Under the pieces are notes generated by a model. It saw only the letters and a program-made list of their open reading frames with translations. It was not told the origin of the DNA and ran no database searches. From an uncultured Alphaproteobacteria bacterium (lineage in GTDB: Bacteria > Pseudomonadota > Alphaproteobacteria > Rhizobiales > Beijerinckiaceae), in the NCBI GenBank assembly GCA_937903315.1, contig CALCZO010000051.1, positions 1 to 13,563 of the forward strand: 13,563 nucleotides of DNA, given 5' to 3'. This document shows positions 1-7,325 of this stretch, one piece after another. Every line of letters starts with the position of its first letter. Position 1 is the first letter of the stretch. The position numbers and the translations under genes were made by a program.

Positions 1-1
1 G

Positions 2-232
2 CTGTTTTCACCGTATATCCCCAGACTGACCGCCTATTTTTGCCTTTTGGGCCGCAATGGACTATATGTCTTCTGCGTGGGCTCGATCGCCAGCCTGGCC
101 GGGCAGATCGCGCGCTTCGTTTTCGGCGGTTCACTGGCCGTTGATACGGTGATCCTCGGGCTTGGTTTGGTTGTTCTCGGACTGACAGCATGGCTTTGCG
201 AACTCAGGGATCGGCTGCGCGCCGCAGCTTAG
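2..232 (+). CDS. opgC: OpgC-like membrane acyltransferase, C-terminal fragment (partial)
   Basis: The reading frame is open to the left edge of the window and stops with TAG, so only the last 76 residues are visible. They read as a polar stretch, then a motif of the type LGRNGLYVFCVGSIASLAGQ, then a hydrophobic helix (VILGLGLVVLGLTAWL) and a short basic cytoplasmic tail. The pattern 'hG(R/Q)xxLxVFCxGxxLSxAGQ' near the C terminus is what I recognise from OpgC-domain proteins, multi-pass inner-membrane acyltransferases that succinylate osmoregulated periplasmic glucans. A TTG at 47 could be mistaken for a start, but the frame continues upstream with sensible residues, so that codon is internal. 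The 3' end overlaps the next gene by 43 bases, which implies translational coupling. Another acyltransferase-3 member is possible because the catalytic N-terminal part is outside the window. Confidence 0.7.
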   Translation: MFSPYIPRLTAYFCLLGRNGLYVFCVGSIASLAGQIARFVFGGSLAVDTVILGLGLVVLGLTAWLCELRDRLRAAA

Positions 233-1005
233 TCGCTCTTGCACTCGGGGTGGTGCTCGCCAGCAGCAGCGTGCCCAAGGCTCAGGCGCAGGACAGTGCG
301 GGGCCGAAGCTCAGCTCCCTGTGCGACGCGCCGTTTGACGACATTGCGGTGCCGGTGGCGCTGCCGCGCCTGTCGGAGGCACTGGCCGGGCACAAGGCGA
401 TCCGTGTCATGGCGATCGGCTCGTCGTCAACGGTCGGGATCGGCGCGACCTCGCCGTCACGCAATTATCCGAACCAGCTCAGCGCAATCCTGCTGCAGAA
501 TTTCAAGGGACTGGACCTGACTGTCGTCAATCGCGGGGTCTCCGGCGAGGTGGCCGCCCAGACAGCCGAACGGCTCAAGCTTCAGGTGGCGATGGATCGG
601 CCGACGCTGGTGTTGTGGCAGGTCGGGACCAACGATGCGCTGGCGCGGGTGCCGGCAGATGATTTCAAGGCGACGGTCCGCGACAAGATCCGCTGGCTGA
701 AATCGCATGATATCGACGTGGTTCTCGTCGGCCTGCAGTATACGTCAAAGGCGCTGAAGGACGAGCATTATCAGGCCATCCGCGCGGCCCTGCGCCAGCT
801 TGCCGAAGAAGAGCAGGTGTTGCTCGTCCGGCGGTTTGCCGCCATGCAGCATCTTGAAAAGGTGCGGGGAACGCCGGTTCTGACCGGTGACGACCTGCAT
901 CTCAACGACACTGGATATCGCTGCATGGCCGAGCATGTCGCCCGTGCGATGGTGATCAGTTCGTTCCTCAAGGGCAAGAAGCATCGCCCGCCGCTGACCC
1001 AGTAA
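190..1005 (+). CDS. Secreted SGNH/GDSL-family hydrolase
   Basis: This is a 271-residue esterase or acyl-hydrolase of the SGNH fold. An N-terminal signal peptide is clear: a twin-Arg basic start (about residues 11-12), a hydrophobic core (SLVALALGVVLA) and a probable cleavage after AQA near residue 33, so the enzyme should act in the periplasm. The SGNH blocks are in order: block I GSSSTVG at 77-83 with Ser79 as likely nucleophile; block II NRGVSGE at 114-120; block III GTND at 146-149 with the oxyanion Asn148; block V DDLH at 234-237 supplying Asp234 and His237. All catalytic residues are present. The ATG at 190 is needed to keep the signal peptide, even though it lies inside the upstream opgC-like gene. 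Sharing a transcript with an acyltransferase suggests it removes or transfers acyl groups on the same periplasmic glucan or envelope polymer. That role is inferred. Confidence 0.88.
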   Translation: MALRTQGSAARRSLVALALGVVLASSSVPKAQAQDSAGPKLSSLCDAPFDDIAVPVALPRLSEALAGHKAIRVMAIGSSSTVGIGATSPSRNYPNQLSAILLQNFKGLDLTVVNRGVSGEVAAQTAERLKLQVAMDRPTLVLWQVGTNDALARVPADDFKATVRDKIRWLKSHDIDVVLVGLQYTSKALKDEHYQAIRAALRQLAEEEQVLLVRRFAAMQHLEKVRGTPVLTGDDLHLNDTGYRCMAEHVARAMVISSFLKGKKHRPPLTQ

Positions 1006-1020
1006 CCTCCCCCTGGTCCA

Positions 1021-1042
1021 CAGGCGCTTTGCGCAGCGCCTG
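1021..1042. terminator. Hairpin between convergent genes, possible terminator
   Basis: A perfect 8-bp inverted repeat (CAGGCGCT, loop TTGCGC, AGCGCCTG) lies 16 bases after the hydrolase stop and 27 bases before the 3' end of the convergent symporter gene. There is no U-tract on either strand, so it may be a weak or Rho-assisted bidirectional terminator rather than a canonical intrinsic one. Confidence 0.45.
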
Positions 1043-1068
1043 CGCCGATGTGGGCACCGCCTGCGGCT

Positions 1069-2727
1069 TTACCGGCTCGCCGACCGCAACCGCGTCTCGC
1101 GGATTTCACCCAGCGCCTCAAGGATCGGGTGAGCCACCGAAACGATGTGGGCATTGATACGCTTGAGGTCGCGCAGCATGTCGAGGTGCAGCGTCGATGT
1201 GGCAATCGTCGCGGGTGTGCCCTGACGCAGGCGATCGAGATGGCGTTCGGTGGCCTCTTTCTCGACGCGGCGCAGAATATCCTTCTCAGCGACCAGTTCA
1301 CGCGCCATCGCAGCGTCGCGGGTCATGAACACGACCATGGCCAGTTTCATCTGGCGGACGATGCGGCCATGGAAATCGTTGAGCTCAGCCCACCCCTCGG
1401 CAGAAAACGCGACGTTGTTGCGCTGACGCTTGGCGGCCAGTTCAAGCAGGTTCTTGTCGATGATGTCGCCGACATGTTCGAGATTGGTGGTGAAGAGGAT
1501 CAGATCGAAGGCGGTGCGCGCATCGGCTTCCGACAGGCCGTGGCGGGACAGGCTGGTCAGGTAGAGTTTGATCGCTTCCTGCAGCGCATCGACCTCGTTG
1601 TCGATCTTCTTGATGGCCAGACGCCGCCGATCGTCCGTGTCGGTGAAGGTATGGATCGTATCTTCGAGCATCGTCTCGACCCTCTCGGCCAGACGCATGA
1701 CCTCGCGCGAGGCGGCACCGAGGGCGAGCTGAGGCTGATCGAGCAGGGCGTCGTCGAGATGCAACGGGCGGACAACGGCGGCATCCTCGGCCGGATCGTC
1801 CGGGATCGCGCGCTCCAGCCAGTGCGCAAACAGCCCGGCCAACGGCAGAAAGACCAGCGCCAGTGCGAGGTTGAACGCCGTATGCGCCATCGCGATCTCG
1901 CGCGCGGGGGCATAGTCGAGCGACTGCATCCACTGGGCGACCGGGGCGAGGGCCAGCACCGCGATGACCGATCCAATGGCGCGGAAGGCAAGGTTGCCGG
2001 CCAGAATGCGCCGGGCCGCTGCCGATTCACGCCAGCCGAGGCCGAGCGGAATGAGGCCACCGCCGAGGTTGGCACCGATCAGCAGCGCCAGCGCGAGCGG
2101 CAGGCTGGCAACCCCGGCGGCGGCCAGCGACATGATCAGCAACACCATGGCGACCGACGAATGCATCAGCCATGTCATCAAGGTGCCAATAACCACGGCT
2201 ATCACCGGATCATCGGCGAGGCGGGCGAGGACAAAGGTCAGCGTGCCATTGTCGCGCAAGGTGCTGGTGGAGGCGACAATCATGCCGAGCGACAGGATCA
2301 TCAGCGCAAGTCCGATCAGGATGCGCCCGACCTGCCGGATGGTTGCGGACGACGACATCATGAACGCGGCGACGCCGACCATCAGCAGCAGCGGAATCAT
2401 CGCCTTCAGGTCAAAACTGAGCGCCTGGACGACCAGAGTCGAGCCGACATCGGCCCCCAGCATCAGGGCCAGTGCGGCGGCGAGGCCAATCATGCCGCGG
2501 CCGGCAAAGGATGTGACCAGCAGCGCGGTTGCGGTCGCGCTCTGCAATGCGGTCGCAACCGCGACCCCGAGGCCGAAGGCGCTGAACCGGCTTGCGGTGG
2601 CCTGCGACAGGACGCGCCGCAGCCGGTCTCCGAACGCGCGCAGCACACCCGTCTTGACCAACCGTGTGGCCCACAGCAACAGCGCGATGGCGCCAAGCAG
2701 ATTGATGACAACCGAACTGCCGTTCAT
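1069..2727 (-). CDS. Na+/phosphate symporter with C-terminal PhoU-like domain (NptA/YjbB family)
   Basis: With the ATG at 2727 the protein has 552 residues. The N-terminal ~300 residues are a multi-span membrane domain carrying the two inverted Na/Pi-cotransporter repeats: QSATAT at 62-67 with GADVGST at 91-97, and MHSSVA at 188-193 with GANLGG at 219-224. Residues from about 335 to 545 form a helical PhoU-like domain (for example the stretch around LFTTNLEHVGDIIDKN). This architecture is that of bacterial inner-membrane proteins moving inorganic phosphate with sodium; in E. coli YjbB the direction is export, so import versus export cannot be decided here. I chose the ATG at 2727 because the first membrane helix begins directly after it and AGGG precedes it. 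The TTG at 2817 and ATG at 2787 would add a 20-30 residue basic, non-family extension. It is divergent from a binding-protein ABC importer. Confidence 0.9.
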   Translation of the reverse strand: MNGSSVVINLLGAIALLLWATRLVKTGVLRAFGDRLRRVLSQATASRFSAFGLGVAVATALQSATATALLVTSFAGRGMIGLAAALALMLGADVGSTLVVQALSFDLKAMIPLLLMVGVAAFMMSSSATIRQVGRILIGLALMILSLGMIVASTSTLRDNGTLTFVLARLADDPVIAVVIGTLMTWLMHSSVAMVLLIMSLAAAGVASLPLALALLIGANLGGGLIPLGLGWRESAAARRILAGNLAFRAIGSVIAVLALAPVAQWMQSLDYAPAREIAMAHTAFNLALALVFLPLAGLFAHWLERAIPDDPAEDAAVVRPLHLDDALLDQPQLALGAASREVMRLAERVETMLEDTIHTFTDTDDRRRLAIKKIDNEVDALQEAIKLYLTSLSRHGLSEADARTAFDLILFTTNLEHVGDIIDKNLLELAAKRQRNNVAFSAEGWAELNDFHGRIVRQMKLAMVVFMTRDAAMARELVAEKDILRRVEKEATERHLDRLRQGTPATIATSTLHLDMLRDLKRINAHIVSVAHPILEALGEIRETRLRSASR

Positions 2728-2802
2728 TGACCCTGACGCGCTTTGGAAAACGGAACGATGCTGCCTGCGATTCGTTAGCCGGCACATCAACGAGCGCTCA
2801 AA

Positions 2803-2820
2803 ATGACGGTTTTGCAACAG
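2803..2820 (-). promoter_or_regulatory. Pho-box-like direct repeat upstream of the phosphate symporter
   Basis: Read on the minus strand the site is CTGTTGC, AAAA, CCGTCAT: two 7-mers with the 4-base spacing of the PhoB box (CTGTCAT-N4-CTGTCAT). The second half matches 6 of 7 positions and the first only 4 of 7. It sits 76-93 bases upstream of the chosen symporter start. A perfect TTGACA hexamer lies just upstream on the same strand (2842-2837), but the hexamer 17 bases on (TGTTGC) is a poor -10. A match of this strength can arise by chance; the call rests partly on the gene it precedes. Confidence 0.3.
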
Positions 2821-3002
2821 GTCCGCAAGGGGGAGATGTCAATTAAATCTTCCCGCAGAATGAACGACATAACGGGCATTTCTGCATGAACCAGGCCTGC
2901 TGCTGCCGGTCAACGCGACAACACAGCAATTGACGAACCCGACCTGACCCGTCAGTCTCGCCGTCAAAACAGACCAGAATTCACATCCAGGGAGCGATTT
3001 TC

Positions 3003-4328
3003 ATGATACTCACCCGCCGTCTTGTCACCGCCGCGCTGGTCGCCCTTCCGATGAGCGCCTTCGCGCAGGCGCCGACCGGCAAGCTGACGATCGTCACCTC
3101 GTTTTCGAAGGACGTGACAGGGCCGTTCAAGGCCGCGTTCGAGAAGGCCTATCCCGGCACGACCGTCGATGTGCAGAACCGCAACACCAATGCGGGCGTG
3201 AAGTTCGTCGAGGAAACCAAGGCCAACAACGCGGTCGATCTGTTCTGGGCCTCGGCGCCTGACGCGTTCGAGGTGCTCAAGGTCAAGGGCCTGCTGGAGG
3301 CCTACAAGGCCAAGGCCGAGGGCGTGCCGGAGAAGATCGGACAGTTCCCGATCCACGATCCGGAAGGGTTCTATTCGGGCTTTGCGGTGTCGGGCTACGG
3401 CATCATGTGGAACACCCGCTATGTCGCGGCGCAGAAGCTGCCGGAACCCAAGGAGTGGCAGGATCTGGCCACGGCCCCGTATTTCGATCATGTCACGATG
3501 GCGGCGCCCTCGCGCTCGGGGACAACGCATCTGACGATCGAGGCGATCCTGCAAACCGGTGGCTGGGACAAGGGCTGGGACATCGTCAAGGGCTTTTCGG
3601 GCAACCTCAGGGCGGTGACCGATCGTTCGTTCGGCGTGCCGGATGCGGTCAATTCCGGTCAGGTCGGCTACGGCATCGTCATCGACTTCTTCGGCTTCTC
3701 GGCGCAGGGCGCAGGCTTCCCGGTCAAGTTCGTCTATCCGTCGCTGTCGACCATCGTTCCGGCCAACATCGCGGTGGTCAAGAACGCGCCGAATGCGCCA
3801 GCCGCCAAGGCGTTCATCGATTTCATGCTGTCGGAGGCCGGGCAGGCCGTGCTGTTCGATCCCAAGATCCGCCGCCTGCCGGTGCGCACCGCGTCTTATG
3901 ACAAGGCGCCCGATGGCCTGCCCAATCCGTTCAAGTTCCCGTGGGTGTCGAATGCGAAGTTCGATGTCGACAAGAGCGAGAAGCGGTTCGCGCCGGTCGA
4001 TGCGCTGTATGACCAGCTCATCACCTTCCAGCATGACGCGCTGAAGGCGGCGACCAAGGCGATCCACGAGGCGGATGCGGCAATTGCCAAGAAGCCGAAT
4101 GCCGAGGCGAGCAAGCTTGTGGCCGAGGCGCGGGCGCTGGTCGCGGCGATGCCGGTGACCGAAGCCGAGGCGGCGAGCGCGGAGATCGTCGGCGCGTTCA
4201 AGGGCGGTTCGGCCAAGGAAAAGGCGCCGCGTCAGGCCGAGCTTGAACAGAAGTGGGCGACCTTCGCCAAGGAGAAATACGCTGCGGCGCTGGCCAAGGC
4301 CGAGGCGGCGGTCAAGGCCGCGAAATAA
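3003..4328 (+). CDS. Periplasmic substrate-binding protein of ABC importer (FbpA/PgtC/AfuA-like)
   Basis: A 441-residue protein that should capture the ligand in the periplasm and deliver it to the permease encoded next door. A classical signal peptide ends at about AFAQA (residues 18-22). The core (24 to about 335) has the layout of the ferric/organophosphate-binding cluster: KLTIVTSFS at the start, an acidic segment NAVDLFWASAPD, the hinge-side GYGIMWNTRY, a Ser/Thr-rich loop APSRSGTTH at 168-175, and GYGIVIDFFGFS at 222-233. Iron-binding relatives have an adjacent Tyr-Tyr pair at this last position; here it is Phe229-Phe230, arguing against ferric iron. Residues from about 340 to 441 form an extra Ala/Lys/Glu-rich, probably helical tail, making it roughly 100 residues longer than ordinary FbpA-type receptors. 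AGGGAG lies upstream of the ATG. Likely ligands are a phosphonate or phosphate ester, inferred from family and context. Confidence 0.85.
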   Translation: MILTRRLVTAALVALPMSAFAQAPTGKLTIVTSFSKDVTGPFKAAFEKAYPGTTVDVQNRNTNAGVKFVEETKANNAVDLFWASAPDAFEVLKVKGLLEAYKAKAEGVPEKIGQFPIHDPEGFYSGFAVSGYGIMWNTRYVAAQKLPEPKEWQDLATAPYFDHVTMAAPSRSGTTHLTIEAILQTGGWDKGWDIVKGFSGNLRAVTDRSFGVPDAVNSGQVGYGIVIDFFGFSAQGAGFPVKFVYPSLSTIVPANIAVVKNAPNAPAAKAFIDFMLSEAGQAVLFDPKIRRLPVRTASYDKAPDGLPNPFKFPWVSNAKFDVDKSEKRFAPVDALYDQLITFQHDALKAATKAIHEADAAIAKKPNAEASKLVAEARALVAAMPVTEAEAASAEIVGAFKGGSAKEKAPRQAELEQKWATFAKEKYAAALAKAEAAVKAAK

Positions 4329-4342
4329 TCTGACGTCATGGC

Positions 4343-4370
4343 GCGGCCGGCGGTGACCCCGCCGGGCCGC
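4343..4370 (+). terminator. Strong GC hairpin in the binding-protein/permease gap
   Basis: An 11-bp GC-only stem (left arm 4343-4353, right arm 4359-4370, a single bulged G at 4364, 5-base loop TGACC) starts 14 bases after the receptor stop codon. There is no run of T after it. In ABC operons a hairpin at this place commonly lets most transcripts end after, or be stabilised at, the receptor gene so that receptor exceeds transporter. That function is inferred from position and structure. Confidence 0.6.
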
Positions 4371-4446
4371 GTCTCTGCGCCAAGCCGACGGGGAAGGGGG
4401 CCCCGCTGAGGCGACCGATCCCTTTCCTCCGGTTCTCCCGATCGCC

Positions 4447-6162
4447 ATGAGCGTGCAAGCTGCTACCCAATCGGCGTTTCGTGCCGTCGTCGCGCGTCCC
4501 GGTCAGGCACTGGTGGGCCTTGGCGTCGCGCTGTTTCTGGCCGCGTTCCTGATCATCCCGGTGATCACGGTGATGATCGCTGCATTCCAGCCCAAGGGCG
4601 GGACCGGATTCACGCTGGTCAATTTTCAGGATTTCTTTGCGACCGATCTGTTCCGGCGCTCGTTCTGGAACTCGCTGTATGTCTCGGCGATGTCTGTTCT
4701 GGTGGCCACCGTGCTGGCGCTGCCGCTGGCCTATTTCACCACGAGGTTCGATTTCCGCGGCGCGGTCATCGTCCAGACAATGGGCGTCATTCCGCTGATC
4801 ATGCCGCCGTTTGCCGGCGCAGTGGCGATGCAGCTGCTGTTCGGGCGCAATGGCACGGTCAATCTGCTGCTCGATGACTGGTTCGGCTTCAAGATTCCGT
4901 TCATGGAGGGGCTGAACGGCGTCGTCTTCGTCGAGGCGCTGCACTACTTTCCGCTGATCCTGATCAATCTGTCCACCGCGCTCCGGAACATCGACCGGGC
5001 GATGGAAGAGGCGGCACAGAATCTCGGCTGTTCGGGCTTCCGGTTGTTCCGCCGCATCGTGTTTCCGCTGGCGATGCCGGGCTATGTCGCCGGGGCGAGC
5101 CTGGTCTTCATCAAGGTGTTCGACGATCTGGCGACACCGCTGCTGCTCAACGTCAAGGATCTGCTGGCGCCGCAGGCCTATCTGAGGATCACGTCGGTCG
5201 GTCTGGCCGATCCGATGGGCTATGTGATCTCGGTGGTGCTGATCGTCGCCTCGCTGGTGGCGATGTACCTGTCGCTGCTGGCGCTGAAGGGCAAGGACTA
5301 CGCGACCGTTCAGCGCGGCGGTGGCGGGCTTGCCAAGCGCACGATGACGCGCGGGGATGCCGTGCTCGCCTACGGCGTCATCGGTCTGATCCTCGTGCTC
5401 ACCCTGGCGCCGCATATCGGGCTGCTGTTGCTGTCGTTCTCGACCATCTGGTCGTTCTCGCCACTGCCGGACGGCTACACCATCGCCCATTACGTGCAGG
5501 TGTTCAGCGACAGCGGGCAATACATCGTCAATACGGTGCTCTATGCCGGGCTGGCGGCGCTGATCGATGTCATCATCGGCACGGCCATCGCCTATCTGGT
5601 GCTGCGGGCGGGTGTGCCGGGCGCGAAGTGGCTCGACTATGCGGCCACGGCGGCGCTGGCTGTTCCCGGCGTGGTTCTGGGTATCGGTTATCTGCGGACC
5701 TACTTCGGCGTCACGCTGCCGAGCGGCCAGTCGCTCGCCGCATTCTGGGGCATGATCGTGCTGGCGCTGGCCATCCGGCGTCTGCCGCTGGCGCTCCGGG
5801 CCTGCACGGCGGCGTTGCAACAGGTCTCCGCCTCGCTGGAGGAGGCGGCCGAAAGCCTCGGGGCGACCAAGGCGCGGACCGTGCGACGGATCGTGCTGCC
5901 GCTGATGACCGGCGGTCTGGCAGCGGGTTTTGTCACCTCGTTCGCCACGGCGGCGGTTGAACTCTCGGCCACCATGATGCTGGTGCAATCGAGCGAGGAT
6001 GCGCCGCTGGCCTATGGCCTTTACGTGTTCATGCAATCGCCGGCGGGGCGCGGGGCGGGTGCGGCACTCGGCATCATCGCGGTCGTGATCGTCGGCATCT
6101 GCACCTACATTTCCAACCGCATTGTCGATGGTGACATGGCCGCGAAGGCCGGCGCGCATTGA
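4447..6162 (+). CDS. ABC transporter permease, fused two-domain (FbpB/PhnV-like)
   Basis: A 571-residue inner-membrane protein with about twelve hydrophobic segments made of two tandem MetI-type permease domains. Each half carries an EAA loop that docks onto the ATPase: EEAAQNLGCSGFRLFRRIVFP at 187-207 and EEAAESLGATKARTVRRIVLP at 465-485. One chain therefore replaces the usual permease pair, as in ferric (FbpB) and 2-aminoethylphosphonate-type systems. The ATG at 4447 lies directly before a short amphipathic leader and the first helix (LVGLGVALFLAAFLIIPVI). A good Shine-Dalgarno is not evident, so expression may depend on readthrough from the receptor gene 118 bases upstream. It works with the flanking receptor and ATPase; the substrate cannot be read from the permease alone. 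Confidence 0.9.
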   Translation: MSVQAATQSAFRAVVARPGQALVGLGVALFLAAFLIIPVITVMIAAFQPKGGTGFTLVNFQDFFATDLFRRSFWNSLYVSAMSVLVATVLALPLAYFTTRFDFRGAVIVQTMGVIPLIMPPFAGAVAMQLLFGRNGTVNLLLDDWFGFKIPFMEGLNGVVFVEALHYFPLILINLSTALRNIDRAMEEAAQNLGCSGFRLFRRIVFPLAMPGYVAGASLVFIKVFDDLATPLLLNVKDLLAPQAYLRITSVGLADPMGYVISVVLIVASLVAMYLSLLALKGKDYATVQRGGGGLAKRTMTRGDAVLAYGVIGLILVLTLAPHIGLLLLSFSTIWSFSPLPDGYTIAHYVQVFSDSGQYIVNTVLYAGLAALIDVIIGTAIAYLVLRAGVPGAKWLDYAATAALAVPGVVLGIGYLRTYFGVTLPSGQSLAAFWGMIVLALAIRRLPLALRACTAALQQVSASLEEAAESLGATKARTVRRIVLPLMTGGLAAGFVTSFATAAVELSATMMLVQSSEDAPLAYGLYVFMQSPAGRGAGAALGIIAVVIVGICTYISNRIVDGDMAAKAGAH

Positions 6163-6181
6163 GGGGACCGGGGATCGAGCC

Positions 6182-7255
6182 ATGACAGCACTCATCGAGT
6201 TTCAGCCTGTCGATATCCGCATCGAGGATGTCGATCTGTCGTTCGGCACCACGCATGTGCTGAAGGACGTCAATCTGGCGATCGAGGCGGGTGAGTTCTT
6301 CGCGTTCCTCGGACCGTCCGGGTGTGGAAAGACGACGCTGCTCCGGCTGATTGCCGGGTTCAACACGGCCCAGCGCGGGCGCGTGCTGGTCGGCGGCGAC
6401 GACGTGACCCACCTGCCGGCCTGGAAGCGCGATGTCGGCATGGTGTTCCAGTCGTATGCGCTGTGGCCGCATATGAGCGTCGCCCGCAACGTCGCCTTCG
6501 GCCTTGAGGAGCGCAAGCTGCCGCGTGACGAGATCGAGGCGCGCGTCGATCAGGCGCTCGATATTGTCAATCTCAAGCATCTGAAGGCCCGCAAGCCGTC
6601 GCAACTGTCTGGCGGACAGCAGCAGCGGGTCGCGCTGGCGCGGACGATCGCCGTGCGGCCGAAAGTGCTGCTGCTTGACGAGCCGTTGTCCAATCTCGAC
6701 GCGAAGATGCGTGTGCAGGTGCGGCGCGAACTGCGCGAGCTGCAGCAGGCGCTGCGGCTGACGACGATTTTTGTCACCCATGATCAGGAAGAAGCCAACA
6801 CGATCTGCGACCGGATCGCGGTGATGCAGGACGGGATCATCCAGCAGGTCGGTGCGCCGATGACGCTCTATGACGCGCCGGCCAATCTGTTCGTCGCGAA
6901 TTTTCTCGGCACCGCCAACATCGTCTCGCCGGTGGGCGAGACCAACGGGCGCCTTGTCCTGCCGGGCGGTGTCGATATCGAGCGGCCGGCCCAGCCGGGG
7001 GCCAAACTGGTGTTCCGGCCGCAGAACGCGCGGCTGACCGCGCCCGGCGCCAGCGTTGCCACGGGACGGCTGAGGCTGCCGGGCGAGGTGGTGCATCGCG
7101 AGTTTCTCGGCGCGACCATCCGCTACGGCGTCAAGGTCGATCAGGTCGAATGCCTTGTCGATGTGCCCCATCAGGGCGGCGAGGCGGCGTTTGCGGTCGG
7201 GGCCAGGGCGGCGGTCGATATCGATCGCGCCCGCGTCCTGTGGCTGGCCGCCTGA
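6182..7255 (+). CDS. ABC transporter ATP-binding protein (FbpC/PotA-type, with TOBE-like C terminus)
   Basis: A 357-residue cytoplasmic ATPase that powers the importer. All nucleotide-binding motifs are intact: Walker A GPSGCGKTT at 44-52, Q-loop Gln90 in VFQSYALWPH, signature LSGGQQQRV at 142-150, Walker B VLLLDEP at 162-168 and H-loop His200 in FVTHDQEE. From about residue 240 the chain continues into a regulatory beta-rich TOBE-like domain (LVFRPQNARL and following), typical of the CUT1/Fbp/Pot group. I start at the ATG at 6182, 19 bases after the permease stop, preceded by GGGG; the in-frame ATG at 6122 lies inside the permease gene and would add 20 residues unlike the family. It is the last transport gene of the operon and is followed after 70 bases by a methyltransferase gene. 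Confidence 0.92.
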   Translation: MTALIEFQPVDIRIEDVDLSFGTTHVLKDVNLAIEAGEFFAFLGPSGCGKTTLLRLIAGFNTAQRGRVLVGGDDVTHLPAWKRDVGMVFQSYALWPHMSVARNVAFGLEERKLPRDEIEARVDQALDIVNLKHLKARKPSQLSGGQQQRVALARTIAVRPKVLLLDEPLSNLDAKMRVQVRRELRELQQALRLTTIFVTHDQEEANTICDRIAVMQDGIIQQVGAPMTLYDAPANLFVANFLGTANIVSPVGETNGRLVLPGGVDIERPAQPGAKLVFRPQNARLTAPGASVATGRLRLPGEVVHREFLGATIRYGVKVDQVECLVDVPHQGGEAAFAVGARAAVDIDRARVLWLAA

Positions 7256-7325
7256 GGCACGCCTCTGGCCTTGCCGGGCTGGCGATGCTACAGCGCGCCA
7301 ACGCCGATCAGCGCAGGGACGTGAC

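Noticed and set aside
1048..2730. Long open frame on the plus strand, antisense to the phosphate symporter (560 codons)
   Set aside because: Composition is Arg/Gln/His/Gly-rich without recognisable domains, as expected for the shadow of a high-GC3 gene. The opposite strand encodes an unmistakable symporter.
2836..2889. 17-codon open frame in the divergent region, preceded by AAGGGGGAG
   Set aside because: The purine run abuts the ATG with almost no spacing, the frame is very short, and no attenuator-like structure or residue bias was seen. A leader peptide is not supported.
2949..2967. Direct repeat CCGTCAG/CCGTCAA upstream of the importer receptor, considered as a second Pho box
   Set aside because: The repeats are 12 bases apart instead of 11 and each differs from CTGTCAT at two positions. 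Too weak to list as a site.
2964..4448. Long open frame on the minus strand, antisense to the binding protein (494 codons)
   Set aside because: Arg/Gly/Leu-rich low-complexity shadow; the plus strand has a signal peptide and a clear receptor fold.
4336..6195. Long open frame on the minus strand, antisense to the fused permease (619 codons)
   Set aside because: It is extremely His/Arg/Asp/Gln-rich with no domain and covers the permease exactly. This is a codon-usage shadow.
7251..7268. GAGGC-AC-GCCTC palindrome after the importer ATPase gene, considered as a terminator
   Set aside because: The loop would be only two bases and no T-run follows, so it is unlikely to end transcription before the methyltransferase.
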